The notes under the pieces are model-generated. The model did not search any database, was not told where the DNA came from, and was given only the letters and a program-made list of their open reading frames with translations. A DNA stretch of 64,000 nucleotides from Panax quinquefolius (taxonomy: Eukaryota > Streptophyta > Magnoliopsida > Apiales > Araliaceae): contig CM035153.1 in the NCBI GenBank assembly GCA_020205615.1, forward strand, positions 97,120,792-97,184,791, given 5' to 3'. A program made the position numbers and the translations under genes. Below are positions 35,002 through 46,385 of this stretch, piece by piece. Every line of letters starts with the position of its first letter. The stretch's first letter is position 1.

Positions 35002-35644
35002 ATGTCAATCGATAACATGATGTTTAGAAACATTCACGAGATAAGTGAGGAGTCGGTGAACCAAGTGGAGGTAGTACCGATGCCAGTGGCAGAGGTACCG
35101 TTAGTGGTTCTAGAAGACTCTGATATTAAGGAGTACATCTCTGAGGGGGAATACTCTGAGGAGATAATGGGGATATCATCATATCTAACTATGATGATTG
35201 ACGTGGAGGAGGAGATGGAGGTAACATTGATTAACACGGTGATACCTATTTAGGAGCCAACACCTCCGGATGCAATGAGATCATTGTATCTGGCAGTGTT
35301 GGATAGGAATGTGCATCGCAAGATCGTGGTACGTGTGCATTTGTAATGAGGAGATAACTGCCCTATATGAGGCGAAGAAATTTGCAGAGGCGGATTTTGA
35401 GTCGGAGCACGATGAGAAAGTGCTTATAACAGATAAGATACGTGACTATAAGGAAGAGGTCGTAGAGCTTCGAAAGAAACTGGTCGAGAAAGACCAGAAA
35501 ATAGCTAGGATGTCGTACATCCATGAATGTGCTCATGAGGATTTCAAGCTGAAAATCGATTGTTATTCTATTGAGTCAGGGCAGACTCAACATACCATTA
35601 GTCGGGATATTGTTTTGAGTCAGAGCATGATGAGACAGTGTTAG
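35002..35644 (+). pseudogene. ORF1: extra coiled-coil protein upstream of gag (element I)
   Basis: Starts MSIDNMMFRNIHEISEESVN at 35002. An acidic region (EDSDIKEYISEGEYSEE) ends in an in-frame TAG (35251-35253), after which EPTPPDAM and YLAVLDRNVH follow. A frameshift near 35325 leads into the coiled coil (IRDYKEEVVELRKKLVEKDQ), then KIARMSYIHECAHEDFK and SGQTQHTISRD, to the stop at 35642-35644. Alignable over its whole length with E's ORF1 and at the same place, between PBS and gag. Function unknown; no catalytic motif, signal peptide or membrane segment seen. Confidence 0.72.
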
Positions 35645-35929
35645 TAGATCGTTAGATCTTTTTATATATAGGTAGTGACGTAAAACCCTCTTTTGTATAA
35701 TTAAAGGGTAGTCTTTTTCTAAATCCAAATTTCTGTAGAAGGCAATTGCGGGATAGTATGTAATAGCTTTGTGGCTAAGGGAACATGATGTAAATAGTTT
35801 TGACTATGAAAGCATATTAATATAATGAAGTTTTTTTTAATGTGCTTGTTGTAGTATGAGTTGTTATTTGGGATTGATAACCAAGAAGTAAATAGATAAT
35901 AATGAAACTTTATTTTTTTAATCAAAATT
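35645..35929 (+). other. Spacer between ORF1 and gag in I
   Basis: 285 bp, non-coding, AT-rich. Confidence 0.55.
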
Positions 35930-37031
35930 ATGCCGCCAAGAAGGAGACAACGTAACCAAGAGGCCGAGTCTCATAATGAGAATCAAGGGGGGGGGGTCCT
36001 AATAACCCTATATAAGAGTTCATTAATTTATTAACGACTGCATTTAATAAAGTTGGGGGAGGGATTCCTGTAGCTCCTGGGCTAGTAAGAACAACTACCT
36101 TCAAGGAATTTAAGAGTTTGGGTCCTCCAGAGTTCCGAGGAACAACGGACCCACTAGAGGCCCAGACATGGGTAAAAGAAATTGAAAAGGCGTTTGTGAT
36201 AACAAACGTAGGTGAGGCGCAGAAGACTTCTTTTGCAACTTACATGATGAAGGAGGAAGCCAACTACTGGTGGGAGGCTCACCAGGGTGGGGCTAGGACC
36301 GAAGCTGTTACGTGGGAACAGTTTAAGAAGGTCTTCTTCGAGAACTACTTCCCTACTAGTATGCAAGGTAGGATGGAGATTAAGTTCTTAGAACTTAAGC
36401 AAGGGGATACGACTGTTCCCTAATATGCGGCTAAATTCAATGAATTGGCAAGATTTGCTCCACATCAGGTGGATACAGAAGCGAGAAAGGCTCATAGGTT
36501 TGAGCAGGGCTTGAAACCCTGGCTCTATAGTAGAATATCAGTTTTTCAGAGTGCTTCCTACGGGACCATTCTGGAAAAGGCGATAATAGCTGAAGGTGGT
36601 GGTGAGGCATTGTCTCAGTACCACAAAGAGCAGAAGAACAAGAATAAGAGTGAAGGAGGTAGTAAGGCTGAAGTTACCAGTGGAAGCGGCAACTTGCCTA
36701 AGAGGAAGAACTTCAACCCTAGGAATACTGGGGTAAAGCAGGGAGATCCTAAGCAAAGGACGGAGGCATGCAAGACATGAGAAAAGACTCACATGGGAGT
36801 CTGCTTAAAAGGAAAATCAGTGTGTTACAACTGTGGGCAGGAGGGGCATCTATCACCCAATTGTCCTAACCCTAAGAAGAACCAGGGGTGTTTTGTCTGT
36901 GGGTCATTGGACCACATGGCAAGAAATTGCCCGAAGAAGGGTTTAGAGGGAAATAATTGTTCTGGTAGTGATATATTATCCATTACTGGACCAACACCAT
37001 CAGTGGGTAGACCTCAGCCCGTACGTTTAAT
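35930..37031 (+). pseudogene. I gag with two zinc knuckles
   Basis: Starts MPPRRRQRNQEAESHNENQ at 35930, as in E and L. A run of ten G (35987-35996) shifts the frame. Capsid follows: FKSLGPPEFRGTTDPLEAQT, YMMKEEANYWWEAHQ, ENYFPTSMQGRMEIKFLELK, then stop 36421-36423 (Glu-to-TAA in PEYAAKF). The frame continues to KTCGKTH-like sequence with another stop (36778-36780, Cys-to-TGA). The knuckles are CYNCGQEGHLSPNC and CFVCGSLDHMARNC, both complete CCHC. A small frameshift near 37020 separates it from protease. Confidence 0.88.
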
Positions 37032-37600
37032 ATGACTGTCCAAGATGCGGTTGCATCAACGGATGTGGTAGCAGGTATCATTCCGGTCAATGAGATAAAT
37101 GCTTATGTGCTATTTGACTCGGGTGCTACTTGTTCTTTTATAGCATGTGAATTTTCTAAGCGATTAGGTTTAATCCCTAAAAAGTTACCAATACCTTTAG
37201 ACGTTAAGGTATCCAATGAAGAGATAATCCCCATTGAACATATTCATAAGGATTGTTGCATAGATATTAGAGGGAATAAGTTATCGGTAGATTTGGTACC
37301 GATAAGGTTAAAAGAATTCGATGTAACTCTTGGTATGGATTAGTTGGTTAACCATAAGGCGATAATAGATTGTCATAGGAAAAGTGTTAACCTTCGGCTT
37401 TCTAAGAAAACCAAGGTAGTGTTCTTCGGTAGTAAATCACCGAGATGCTCTTGTTGTCTGTCGATGACACAAGTTAGGAAGATGTTGAGAAAAGTGTGTG
37501 TAGGTTATCTGTGCCATGTTGTGGATACCAAAAGAGTGGGAACATCCTTGGACCAGATACCTATAGTACAAGAGTTCGCGGATGTATTTTCGGTTACCGG
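37032..37600 (+). pseudogene. I pol: protease
   Basis: MTVQDAVASTDVVAGIIPVN, then the aspartic protease active site VLFDSGATCSFI (about 37105), LSVDLVPIRLKEFDV and LGMD, followed by an in-frame TAG (37341-37343) where Trp is expected (GMDWL). It continues through KSPRCSCCLSMTQ and YLCHVVDTKR to the frameshift near 37590. Homologous to E and L. Confidence 0.88.
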
Positions 37601-37909
37601 GTATTCCACTGGATAGGGAGGTTGAGTTTGTAATTGATATGTTACCGGGAACGACACCAGTTTCAAGGGCACCATATCGGATGGCGCTAGTTGAGATGAA
37701 GGAGTTAATGGTTCAATTGCAAGAACTATTGGATAGAAAGTACATTCAACCGAGTGTGTCTCCTTGGGGAGCACCAGTATTGTTTTTAAAGAAAAAGGAT
37801 GGGTCGTTAAGACTTTGTATCGACTATCGGGAGTTGAACAAGTTAACGATTAAGAATAAATTCCCGTTGCCCATGATCGATGATCTATTTGATCAGTTGA
37901 AAGGGGCAA
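37582..37909 (+). pseudogene. I pol: reverse transcriptase, 5' part
   Basis: [57 protein letters not shown] and [10 protein letters not shown], then cut by element J. The 3' continuation is at 57957. The last five bases GGCAA (37905-37909) are the target duplication. Confidence 0.9.
37905..37909. repeat. Target-site duplication GGCAA, left copy, of element J
   Basis: GGCAA here and at 57952-57956. Removing 37910-57956 rejoins RT as ...QLKG-A-KYFF... in frame, showing a single insertion event spanning 20 kb. Confidence 0.93.
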
Positions 37910-38763
37910 TGTAAAATCCCAAATTTTATGAATAAAGATTTAATTTTCTCGAAATATTTTTTTGAATATTATGGTGTGAATTTGAGATAATGTTATAGTT
38001 GTGGGTAGTATTTATAAATTTTGCAAAGTATGCAAGTTGTTATATTATATTCGATTGGTCGGGGAATATTCATTTTAGCAGGGAATATTCGTATAACCAA
38101 CAATAATCATGGTGGACCCCATAATGTAATTATTATTGATTGAGAAAACGACAAAAATATTTTTATGAAAATAACGGCGACAGTTTTATCGTTAATACTA
38201 TTGAACTACTCGGTAGTAAAAGTACAGTAATACGCGTGGTTGTTGAAAATAACGGCGACAGTATTGATTATTGATGCTTACGTGAGAAGTCACTCAGTTA
38301 TACTCAATTATTGCTATAGTAATTGTTGCATCATATCTCTCATATTATTGATTCGATTATTGTCACAGTATCATCTGCATTATTTGTTATATTATTAAAT
38401 CAATAATTGAGACGACAAAGTTATTCATATTATTAAATTGCAATATCTACAATGTCTAGAAGTTCTATCAAGGAGAGGTTTGGTCACCTAATTGCGCGCC
38501 AATAGGGAGAAATCCTTATTGAAAGCCCTCTTCCGGGAACGACCTGGTTGTCAAATATTGTGAGTTATAATATTAATGATGAATAAGTTCGTGTTGATTA
38601 AAGATGAATTTGATAGTTCCATTGTGATGGGATTATTGGTGTTAGTTAAAATCGACATCTATTCCGATGATAATTGATGTCTGGGGGTTATATTGATAAA
38701 TCATGGAATTTATTGGATAAATGAGCAATTAATTGCTACTAATTCACGTGCTTATATAACTAT

Positions 38764-39039
38764 TTGTTCACATGTGAGTACTATTGAATCACATTCTTAT
38801 ACTATTAGGGGAGTTGGTGCAAGATTGATAATACTTGCATGATTAAATTAAAGATGGGGGTATAGATGGAGGTACTATACTGTAATTCGTATTTTCACAT
38901 GTCTAGAACTATTGAGTCACATAATTTACTATTGATTCACATGATTTACTATTAGGGGAGGTGGTGCAAGTTTGATAATACTTGCTGGACTAAATTAAAA
39001 ATGAAGAAAAAGTTGGAGGTATTGTACTGTAATTTTTCG
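38764..39039 (+). repeat. Duplicated ~130-bp U3 block in J LTR1
   Basis: Copy 1 (38764-38889) and copy 2 (38890-39039) share TTCACATGT, ATTGA(A/G)TCACAT, TACTATTAGGGGAG(T/G)TGGTGC and GATAATACTTGC, ending in ACTGTAATT. Same duplication in LTR2 and LTR3. Ends about 40 bp before the TATA box. Confidence 0.8.
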
Positions 39040-39076
39040 AGCCACAAAACATGTAATTATCAAAACTATGTTTTCC

Positions 39077-39084
39077 TATAAATA
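39077..39084 (+). promoter_or_regulatory. TATA box of J LTR1
   Basis: TATAAATA in TTTTCCTATAAATAGAAGC. Identical boxes are at 50828-50835 (LTR2) and 55899-55906 (LTR3). Confidence 0.75.
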
Positions 39085-39258
39085 GAAGCTCATTCTTCCT
39101 TCATTTCTCACCAATTCACTAAAGCTTTAGAGCCATTATTATTGAGAGAAATCTATAGAGAAAAAGAAGAAAAGAAGCATGCTGCCTCACTATTCCAGTA
39201 TCCGGTCTTCTTTTGAGGTAAGGGATATTATTCCTTTTGTATTCATGAAGAGAACTTC

Positions 39259-39816
39259 TGTTATTCCATTCTTTATTATTCTGTTGGAATAACCTGTATA
39301 CACGGGCTACCCTATACTTGGTGAAATTCTTCTGTTATTCCATTATTTATTATTTTGCTGGAATAACTTGTCTATACGAAGTACCGCATATATGGTGAAA
39401 TTCTGTTGTTATTCCATTCTTCATTATTCTGTTGGAATATCAAGTCTGTGAGTTGTATGCCGGACCTGGTTCCGTCTTTATTATTCTGTTGGAATATCCT
39501 GTCTGTATGTTTTACGCCGGACCTGGATCCGTCTTTATTATTCTGTTAGAATATCTTGTCTGTGTGTTTTACGCCAGACCTAGTTTCATTATTTATTATT
39601 CTATTGGAATAACATGTCTATGCAAAGTACCGCATACATGGTGATTTTTTTGTTATTCCATTCTTTATTATTCATTTGAATATCCGCTTGCGTGTATTAA
39701 GCCCGACTCTAGTTCCGTTATTTATTATTCTCGTTGGGTTAACTGCGCCATACCAAGCACCGCATGTACGGTGATTTCTTTTGTTATTCCATTCTTTATT
39801 ATACTCAGTCGGTTAA
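39259..39816 (+). repeat. Hairpin-forming module array in J LTR1
   Basis: About nine modules of roughly 55-80 bp. Most carry GTTATTCCA and TGGAATAAC (9-bp perfect inverted arms) around TTCTTTATTATTCTGT. Tails alternate between TACCGCATACATGGTGA and TTTTACGCCGGACCTGGTTC, the latter itself imperfectly self-complementary. Located 175 bp after the TATA box, hence in the predicted transcript leader. Confidence 0.78.
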
Positions 39817-39873
39817 AGTTTTGACTTCTATACTCGTTATGAAATATCATTTTATTTGGTATTTTCTGTTACG

Positions 39874-40114
39874 AGTTACTATTCATAGGTTACTATTCAC
39901 CCGATCACTATTCACTCTAGTATTATTCACTCGGGTATTTGGGGCACTTTTCATGCTGGAATACTATTCACGAGTTACTATTTACGGGTTACTATTCACT
40001 GAAATTACTATTCACCCGAATATTATTCACTTGGGTATTTGGAGTACTTTTCATGTCGGGGTACTATTCATGAGGTACTATTCCCGAAGTACTATTCATG
40101 GGGTACTATTCACG
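39874..40114 (+). repeat. 14-bp ACTATTCAC array in J LTR1
   Basis: Fifteen or so copies of a motif like GTTACTATTCAC(G/C)A, partly irregular, interleaved with GGGTATTTGG(G/A)(G/C)(C/T)ACTTTTCAT. It creates a spurious 120-residue reading frame. Confidence 0.8.
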
Positions 40115-41189
40115 ACGAAAAATTGATTCTTTTCTGTCCAAATTATTTTTGGTGCATTAATATTATTCTTGAATTTTACTCTACAAAGAAGTATCATGTT
40201 AACAATTTGGATGTTATTAGTTCCTGGATAATTTAATTCTTGAACTTATTTTATTGAATTCTTATATCATTGTCATCATCCTCATGTTTATATTATATTG
40301 AAAGTCATCTATGGCCTGTATTGCATAGATGGACTTGGTATGATTATGACCAGGGATTATTCGGTATAATCATGACCGTAATGTTACAAATGATGTGGAA
40401 AAAGTCCTCATTGGCCCGTAGTGCATTGATGGACAGCTTTTGGTATGATTATGGCTATGGATTCTCTTCGGCCAAGGGAGCAAAGATGAATTATTTTATG
40501 GCATGATCAGGACCGTTGATGAAAACATGATTATCTTTGGCCCGTAGTGCATGGATAATTCGTGGTCGTGATACTAAATAATATCCTTGGCCTATAGTAC
40601 AAGGATGATTTGATGATGTGGATTATTTATTAAGCTGAGTCTCAGCAATTAAGTTGATGAAAACTTTTTAAAGCATAGAATATAGTAGATTTTATTCTCT
40701 ACTGGACTCTTTTAATGGATTGTTTGTTCCGCTGCAGTTAAACTTGATGTCTATTTTATTTATTCAGTTTAACATTGTTGAAGGCTAATGATAATTTATT
40801 CTGCATTATCTTAGTCATAATATGTCTTACTGGGCTAGTTGAGCTCACCCTTTCTTTCTCTATTCTCTTCAGGAAATGAGAATATAATGAGACGAGTCGT
40901 GGAGAGCAGTGTGACGGCCCGCATGATGATAAGATTAGTAGTCCTCACTATTATGTTAAATAGTGTGATAATAAATGTAATGAGGACTGAATTTGAGTTT
41001 GTATACTGTCTATGAGGACTCCATTGAGAGTGGATATTATCTAGAAGGCAATATTCTTGATTAAACTCTCAGTTTATGTTTTGTCGTATTTTACACGACA
41101 GTTGTATAATTAAAGTTGTATTTGATTTATGTACCATGTATTTGGCGACTCAAGATGGGTGATGTATACATGTTTTGGGGGCATCACAG

Positions 41190-41203
41190 TTGGTATCAAA
41201 GCT
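41190..41203 (+). other. Primer-binding site of J, first copy
   Basis: TTGGTATCAAAGCTTAGGG region directly after LTR1. The same sequence recurs after LTR2 at 52885-52898. Confidence 0.85.
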
Positions 41204-41619
41204 TAGGGATATGATCCCTGGCTAAGATGTGAGACAAGAAAAAGGAGGGGAGAGACGGGGAATTCCTTCGCCAGTATGATCTACCAAAGTTTATTTGGTA
41301 TTTAATTGGTCAGTCAGAGTATAGGGATAATATGTGATATGTTAATTAACCCTTGTTTTGTGACAGTGTTTGGGAATGGCATCTGAAAATGCTGAGATAA
41401 GCAATAAAGCACATGAGAGCGTTGATTCAGCTTAACCAAAAGGTAACAACCAACAACACGATAATAATCGTACCGGTGGCAACGGCCATAGTGGGGGAAA
41501 TTATCATGCCAAGAATGGTAACCACTTCGGTGGTAATCATGGCCAAGTTAATAGAAATGAAAATTTTAAGAAGAGAAGGTCATGTAGCTCGATTTTGTCG
41601 TGCACCAAAGTCAAGTCCA

Positions 41620-41624
41620 GCTGG
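41620..41624. repeat. Target-site duplication GCTGG, left copy, of copia K
   Basis: GCTGG here and at 48260-48264. The uninterrupted sister sequence in internal region 2 reads CCAGCTGGGATGG with one copy. Confidence 0.95.
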
Positions 41625-43484
41625 TGAAAGTAGTATGCACACAAGCCAATCATGTTTGATGATAAAGCATATACTTTGTAACAATCTTATTCATTTATTA
41701 TTAAAAAGTATTAATTTATTAAAGGCTTTTAATTATCTACATGATGCTGTTTTATAATATGTGATAAACCCATAGTTTTAAGCAATGCTTTTAGAATAAT
41801 GATGATGATCATTCTAATGAGATCTAAATTCTTAGAAAGCTTAAAACTAAAATAGTTCCCAATCATTGGATTACTAAATTAGGGATTAGTGAATCCAGAT
41901 AGATTGGTACATACGTTGCTTGCTCATTGGATGAGGATGATTGATCTCATGATCATTTGTGTGGAGACACTAAAGCAAGTATGTAGGTGCTTATTAGAGA
42001 ATAAGTTCACTGAACGTGGCTCGCTAAGGAATACCTAATGGAGTTTTACTTGCCTGTCAATAGGAATTCCTGTAGTGATAGTAGTACAAGTGATCCTTGG
42101 ACTTGAGATCATCATAGTATCTTGTGTATGATGAGTTATACTTTGACTTATTCCTTAAGACCCTTAGGGTATATCAAAGGTATGCTTGGGTATAATAAGT
42201 TGTACATGGAGATAATGTATGATCAATAAAGAATCTACCACTTCTATTAAAAGAAGAGAAATGTCCTACGGATTCGATAAATGACAACCCAAGAGTCCTT
42301 GGCAAAGCGTAATGAAATTAGAAAGGAGTTTCTAATTTGCATTATTTGAGTTGTGCATTTAAGGATAGAAATACATATAATTAAATAAAATAAGACTTGT
42401 GACAAAGTAATTCCATGTCTTATATTTAATTGGGACATTGTATGGTGGAAGGATTGAATTGTATTTGCAGTAACTATTTACTCAAAGGTTCTTTAATGAT
42501 TAATGTTGAAATCTATATTATCCGGAAAGTCGTTGATCGCTAGGAGGCTTATCCCTATTGTAGAATAAATATTATTTATTTAAATAAATTAATTGTTTAA
42601 TTTATTTATTTAAATAAGATTAGAATTGTTCTAATTGATTTATTCACAACTAGGTTTAATATGGAGAACCTAAAGGGTCACACCATAAAAGGAAGAATAA
42701 TTATTTAAGAAGTTAATGGCATAATCGTAATAATATGTTAAGTATATTTAATTTAAACTATGGTGATAGAATAAATTAAATAGCTTAATATTTATTATTT
42801 AATATTTTAGAAATATTAAATATAAATTAATAAGAGGAGTCTTATTAATATTATTACAATTATTATTATTTTAATTTCTAAAAGAGTTTAGGAATTAATT
42901 TAATATAAGTACTCTCATTTATTCCTAATAGGATTAGGAGGAAAAATTAGTTAAAGGAGTTTAATTAATTATCCCTAATAAGATTAGGGAGCCCATTTAA
43001 TTAAAAGAGTTTAATTAAATAATACCTTATTTTTATTAAATAAGGTTACCTGATATCTTTATAAGAGGAGTCTTATATCAGATATCGCATGATGTATTTA
43101 ATAATTCCAATTTGTTGGAGAGTACGCCTTTCTATAGAGATAGAAAACTAGGGTTGAGCCAATACCCCTTCTTCTTGAAAATTCTTTTTCCTTGGTGGAT
43201 CACCTCTAGAGGCCAAACATTTGGGTGGCTAACGTTGATCAAAGGAAGGAACCAAACCCGGTGGATTCAAGTTGAACGCGAAAAGGATTGGAGGTGAACT
43301 TGTACCTGAGGAAGCTCGATCTTCGAGGGTATGATTTTATTCTTTATCTTTTCGTTTAATTAATAATTGTGCATAAAGGGTGATCCGGGTATATGGTTTG
43401 TGAAAAATTTTAAACTCTGATTTTTACACGCTTCCGCTAATTTATGCAATTTGATTGCCTTTCATTAATATTACAAACCTAACA
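41625..43484 (+). mobile_element. 5' LTR of copia K
   Basis: 1,860 bp, TGAAAGTAGTATGCACACAA to ACAAACCTAACA. Nearly identical to the 3' LTR except in a promoter-proximal block (about 42985-43130), where it matches copy A instead (ATCTTTATAAGAGGAGTC then TTATATCAGATATC). Confidence 0.93.
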
Positions 43485-46385
43485 ACAGTTGGCTCAATGC
43501 ATCATGCTCGCATCTATGAGTAACGAGCTTCAGCCTCAGCATGAAACTATGGATGCTTCTACTATATTCCTGCACATCAAGTAGTTGATGGTGAGGAAAG
43601 TAGGACTAATAGATATCAGATATCTAAGGAGCTCTTCCGATCTAGAATGGCCAATGGCACTATAAAGCATGCATAAAAAGATCTTAACATAATCAATTTG
43701 ATTGATCAATTAGGACAACTGGTTTTGTCATGGATGGAGAGTTGAGCCAAGATTTGATCTTGCACTCACTCCGGACTCCTTTTCACAATTGTTGTGAATT
43801 TTTCATATAAACAAGCTAGATATCGCCTTCACGATTTGCTTAACATGTTGAAAAATGTTGAGAGTCATTTTCCAACCAAGAAAGATCAAGTCTTACTGGT
43901 AGGGGCCAAAGGATCTTCTGAAAAGAAGAACGATTCAAAGAAGGTAAATAGAAAGGCATAAACAAAGGATAATAAGAACAAAACTGATACGGATAGCAAA
44001 GGAGTTTGCTTCCACTGCAATAAGCCTGGACACTAGAAAGAAACTACGAGAAGCATCTTGCAGAGGCTAACCAAAGAAGCTTAGTGAAGTTTCGGTTACA
44101 ATACAGTTTTTGTTCATGATTGAAATAAATTTTTCTTTAAGTCAAGGTTCTACTTGGGTATTGGATACCGACTTTGGTTATCATAAATATAGATTTATGA
44201 AGGGACCAAGCAGAAGTAGAAAGCTAAACAAATATAAGTAATCCTATGTGTGGGAAATGAAGCAAAGGTTGCTGCATTAGCCATAGAAACTTATAATTTA
44301 ACAATGCCTACGGGCAAATCTATTAAATCAATAAGTTGTTATTGTATTCCAGTTCTCGTTGGAAACATTATTTCCATTTTATTGTTGGACAATAAAATCT
44401 TTGGTATTATATTTAAGAACAATTGTTGTTCTATTTATAATAATAATGTTTTGTATAGAACTGAAATATTACTTAATGGATTTTGTGTACTTGATTTACG
44501 TGAAAAATATATTTTGCAAATTGAACAAACTAGTATAAGAAAATGAGATGATCATTCAAAGAGTTGAATGTGTGTATTTTCTGAAATACAAGTATGAATT
44601 ATTTGAAAGGTTCAAAGAATTCAGAAGTGAAATAAATTGATAAAGTATTAGAATTCTTTGATCGGATCAAGGAATAAATACTTGTGCAATAAGTTTGTAG
44701 ATCATCTCAAATGGTTTTCTCATAATGGACACATCCTGATACGCAATAATTGATTGAAGTATCGGAATGGAAAATTCGTACCTTGTTGGACATGGTGCGA
44801 TCCATAATGATTTTACCGACATTCCAGTATCCTTTTAGGATCATGTCCTAGAAATGGCTGCATATCTACGAAAAGGTAATCTCTAAATCCGGCCCCAAGA
44901 CTCCATAAAAGTTATGGACAGGGAGGATTCCTAATCTTAAGTATGTTAAGATAAGGGGTTGTCCAACTTATGTGAAACGGTTTCAAAGGATAAGCTTGGG
45001 ACAAGATTTGACAAATACAAATTTGTGGGACATCCTAAAGTAAGTTTAGGGTATATGTTCTATAATTCTACTTAGCAAAAGGTGTTTGTTACGAAACACG
45101 CTGCCTTCTTAGATAAAGGTGTTTATCATTAAAAAGGGCTAGTGGGAGGATAATAGATCTTGAAGAGTTCAAGAACCACAAAATACTATAAGTCAAATAA
45201 AAGGAACCTGTAGCTAGATAGACCTATTATACCACAACTGAATCGTAAATCGGAATAAGCACCAAGATACTGGAGGTATGGATTCATCATAGATGATGAT
45301 GATGAGGTACACATCATAGAAGATGATGATCCAATTACATACGATGAGGTAAGTGTTGTAGACACTTAGAGAAATGGATTGAAGCAAGTTTCTCAAATAT
45401 GGAACATTCGTTTTGATGAGGCAATCAAAAGAGTTTGATTTTATCAAAAATAAGAATGAACCTAGTGTGTACAAAAGGGTCAGTGGGAGCATCGTGACAT
45501 TCCTAATACTATATGTTGATATACTACGGATAAGGAATGACATACCAATGCTACAATTAGTAAAGATAAAGTTGTCTAAACATTCCTCCATGAATGATTT
45601 GGAAGAGTATCTTAATTGGGGATATAAATCTATATAGATAGATTTAAAAGGATGCTCAACTTAACCCAAGGAACGTATATTCATTTGATGCTAAAGTCGT
45701 TTAGCATGACAAACTCCAAGAGATGTCTCATGTAGATGAGCTATGGAGTGTATCTCTCTTAATAGTCCCCACAGACTCCTGAAAAGAGAGATCGCATGAG
45801 TGACAATCATGTATGCAATGAAATGTACGAGACACGATGTTGATCGGTCATATTATGGAGAAGTTCACTATGAGTCCTGTGAAAACATCTTAAAGTGCTC
45901 AATCGACACTAAGGATGTGATCATATTCATGGTGGGTCTAAATTAAAACTAGAGGGCTTAATGGACTCAAGTTTTTAGGCATGCACCAAGATGATGAAAA
46001 ATCCACTTTAAGGTAAAGCGTTATCTTGAGCAAGTGGTGCGAAGAATTGGAAAGGTTCCAAACAAAGAAAAGAGTTCTTTGGTTTAGTGATAAAGACAAA
46101 GTATATAGCTATAAATGAAGTCGCAAGTTGATTGTTTGGATTAAAAGTTCATTACGTAACTAGGAATAGTTCCTAAGTCTCATCTTGGATCTAAACATGT
46201 GTTGTGGCACTTTCATTTGATTATTAGAATCATTGAAAGATGGGAAATCACTATAGAGATAGTGGACTCTCATGAACAACATTACATATCCGTTAACTAA
46301 AGCTTATCCAACAGCAGGATAATCGTCACTTAGAGAAGAAGAGTATGAGATACCTTGACGATTGACTTTAGTGCAAGTGGGAGAT
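43485..46385 (+). pseudogene. Copia K internal region: eroded gag-pol
   Basis: Pieces in copia order and several frames. Gag: ELFRSRMANGT, YRLHDLLNMLKNVESHF, then a zinc knuckle CFHCNKPGH (44003-44034) whose next codon is a stop. Protease: STWVLDTDFG (44150-44180), where Gly of DTG is Asp. GAG-pre-integrase: LREKYILQIE region (about 44490). Integrase: KVFVTKHAAFLDKG (about 45080). RT: IWNIRFDEAIKEFDFI and YKRVSGSIVTFLILYVD (45395-45520), where the YVDD box has lost one Asp. The sequence after the 5' LTR lacks a recognisable Met-tRNA PBS. Ends with polypurine tract GTGCAAGTGGGAGA (46371-46384). Non-functional. Confidence 0.85.

Larger units (their letters stand above)
37910..41188 (+). mobile_element. 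J LTR1
   Basis: 3,279 bp, from TGTAAAATCCCAAATTTTAT to TTTTGGGGGCATCACA. In order: U3 with a roughly 130-bp duplication (38764-39039), TATA box 39077-39084, hairpin modules 39259-39816, 14-bp repeat array 39874-40114, U5. Followed by a primer-binding site. Confidence 0.92.
41189..41624 (+). pseudogene. J internal region 1, left part: gag remnant
   Basis: ATG at 41376 opens MASENAEISNKAHESVDSA, then a stop and, in the same frame, a basic Asn/Gly-rich tail (GGNGHSGGNYHAKNGNHF) that resembles the linker before gag zinc knuckles. The capsid is deleted. The frame is broken by copia K at 41624. The last five bases GCTGG are K's target duplication. The intact equivalent is 52884-53319. Confidence 0.75.

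Noticed and set aside
39764..40126. A 120-codon plus-strand reading frame
   Set aside because: It lies over the 14-bp ACTATTCAC array of J LTR1; the period gives a repetitive Leu-Phe-Thr peptide. Same for the frames near 51461-51700.
40270..40506. A 78-codon frame repeated at 51968 and 57021
   Set aside because: It is conserved only because the LTRs are copies of each other. It shows no sign of a protein domain, and its equivalents in B and G are broken.
41188..41203. tRNA gene fragments at primer-binding sites
   Set aside because: Only the short complement of a tRNA 3' end is present, at the LTR border, with no cloverleaf around it.
45214..45591. A 125-codon minus-strand frame in copia K
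   Set aside because: Antisense to the copia RT remnant, which explains the sequence on the plus strand.
43485..46385. A host gene between the copia LTRs
   Set aside because: The pieces (zinc knuckle, protease, RT) are copia proteins in the proper order and the LTR pair plus GCTGG duplication frame them.
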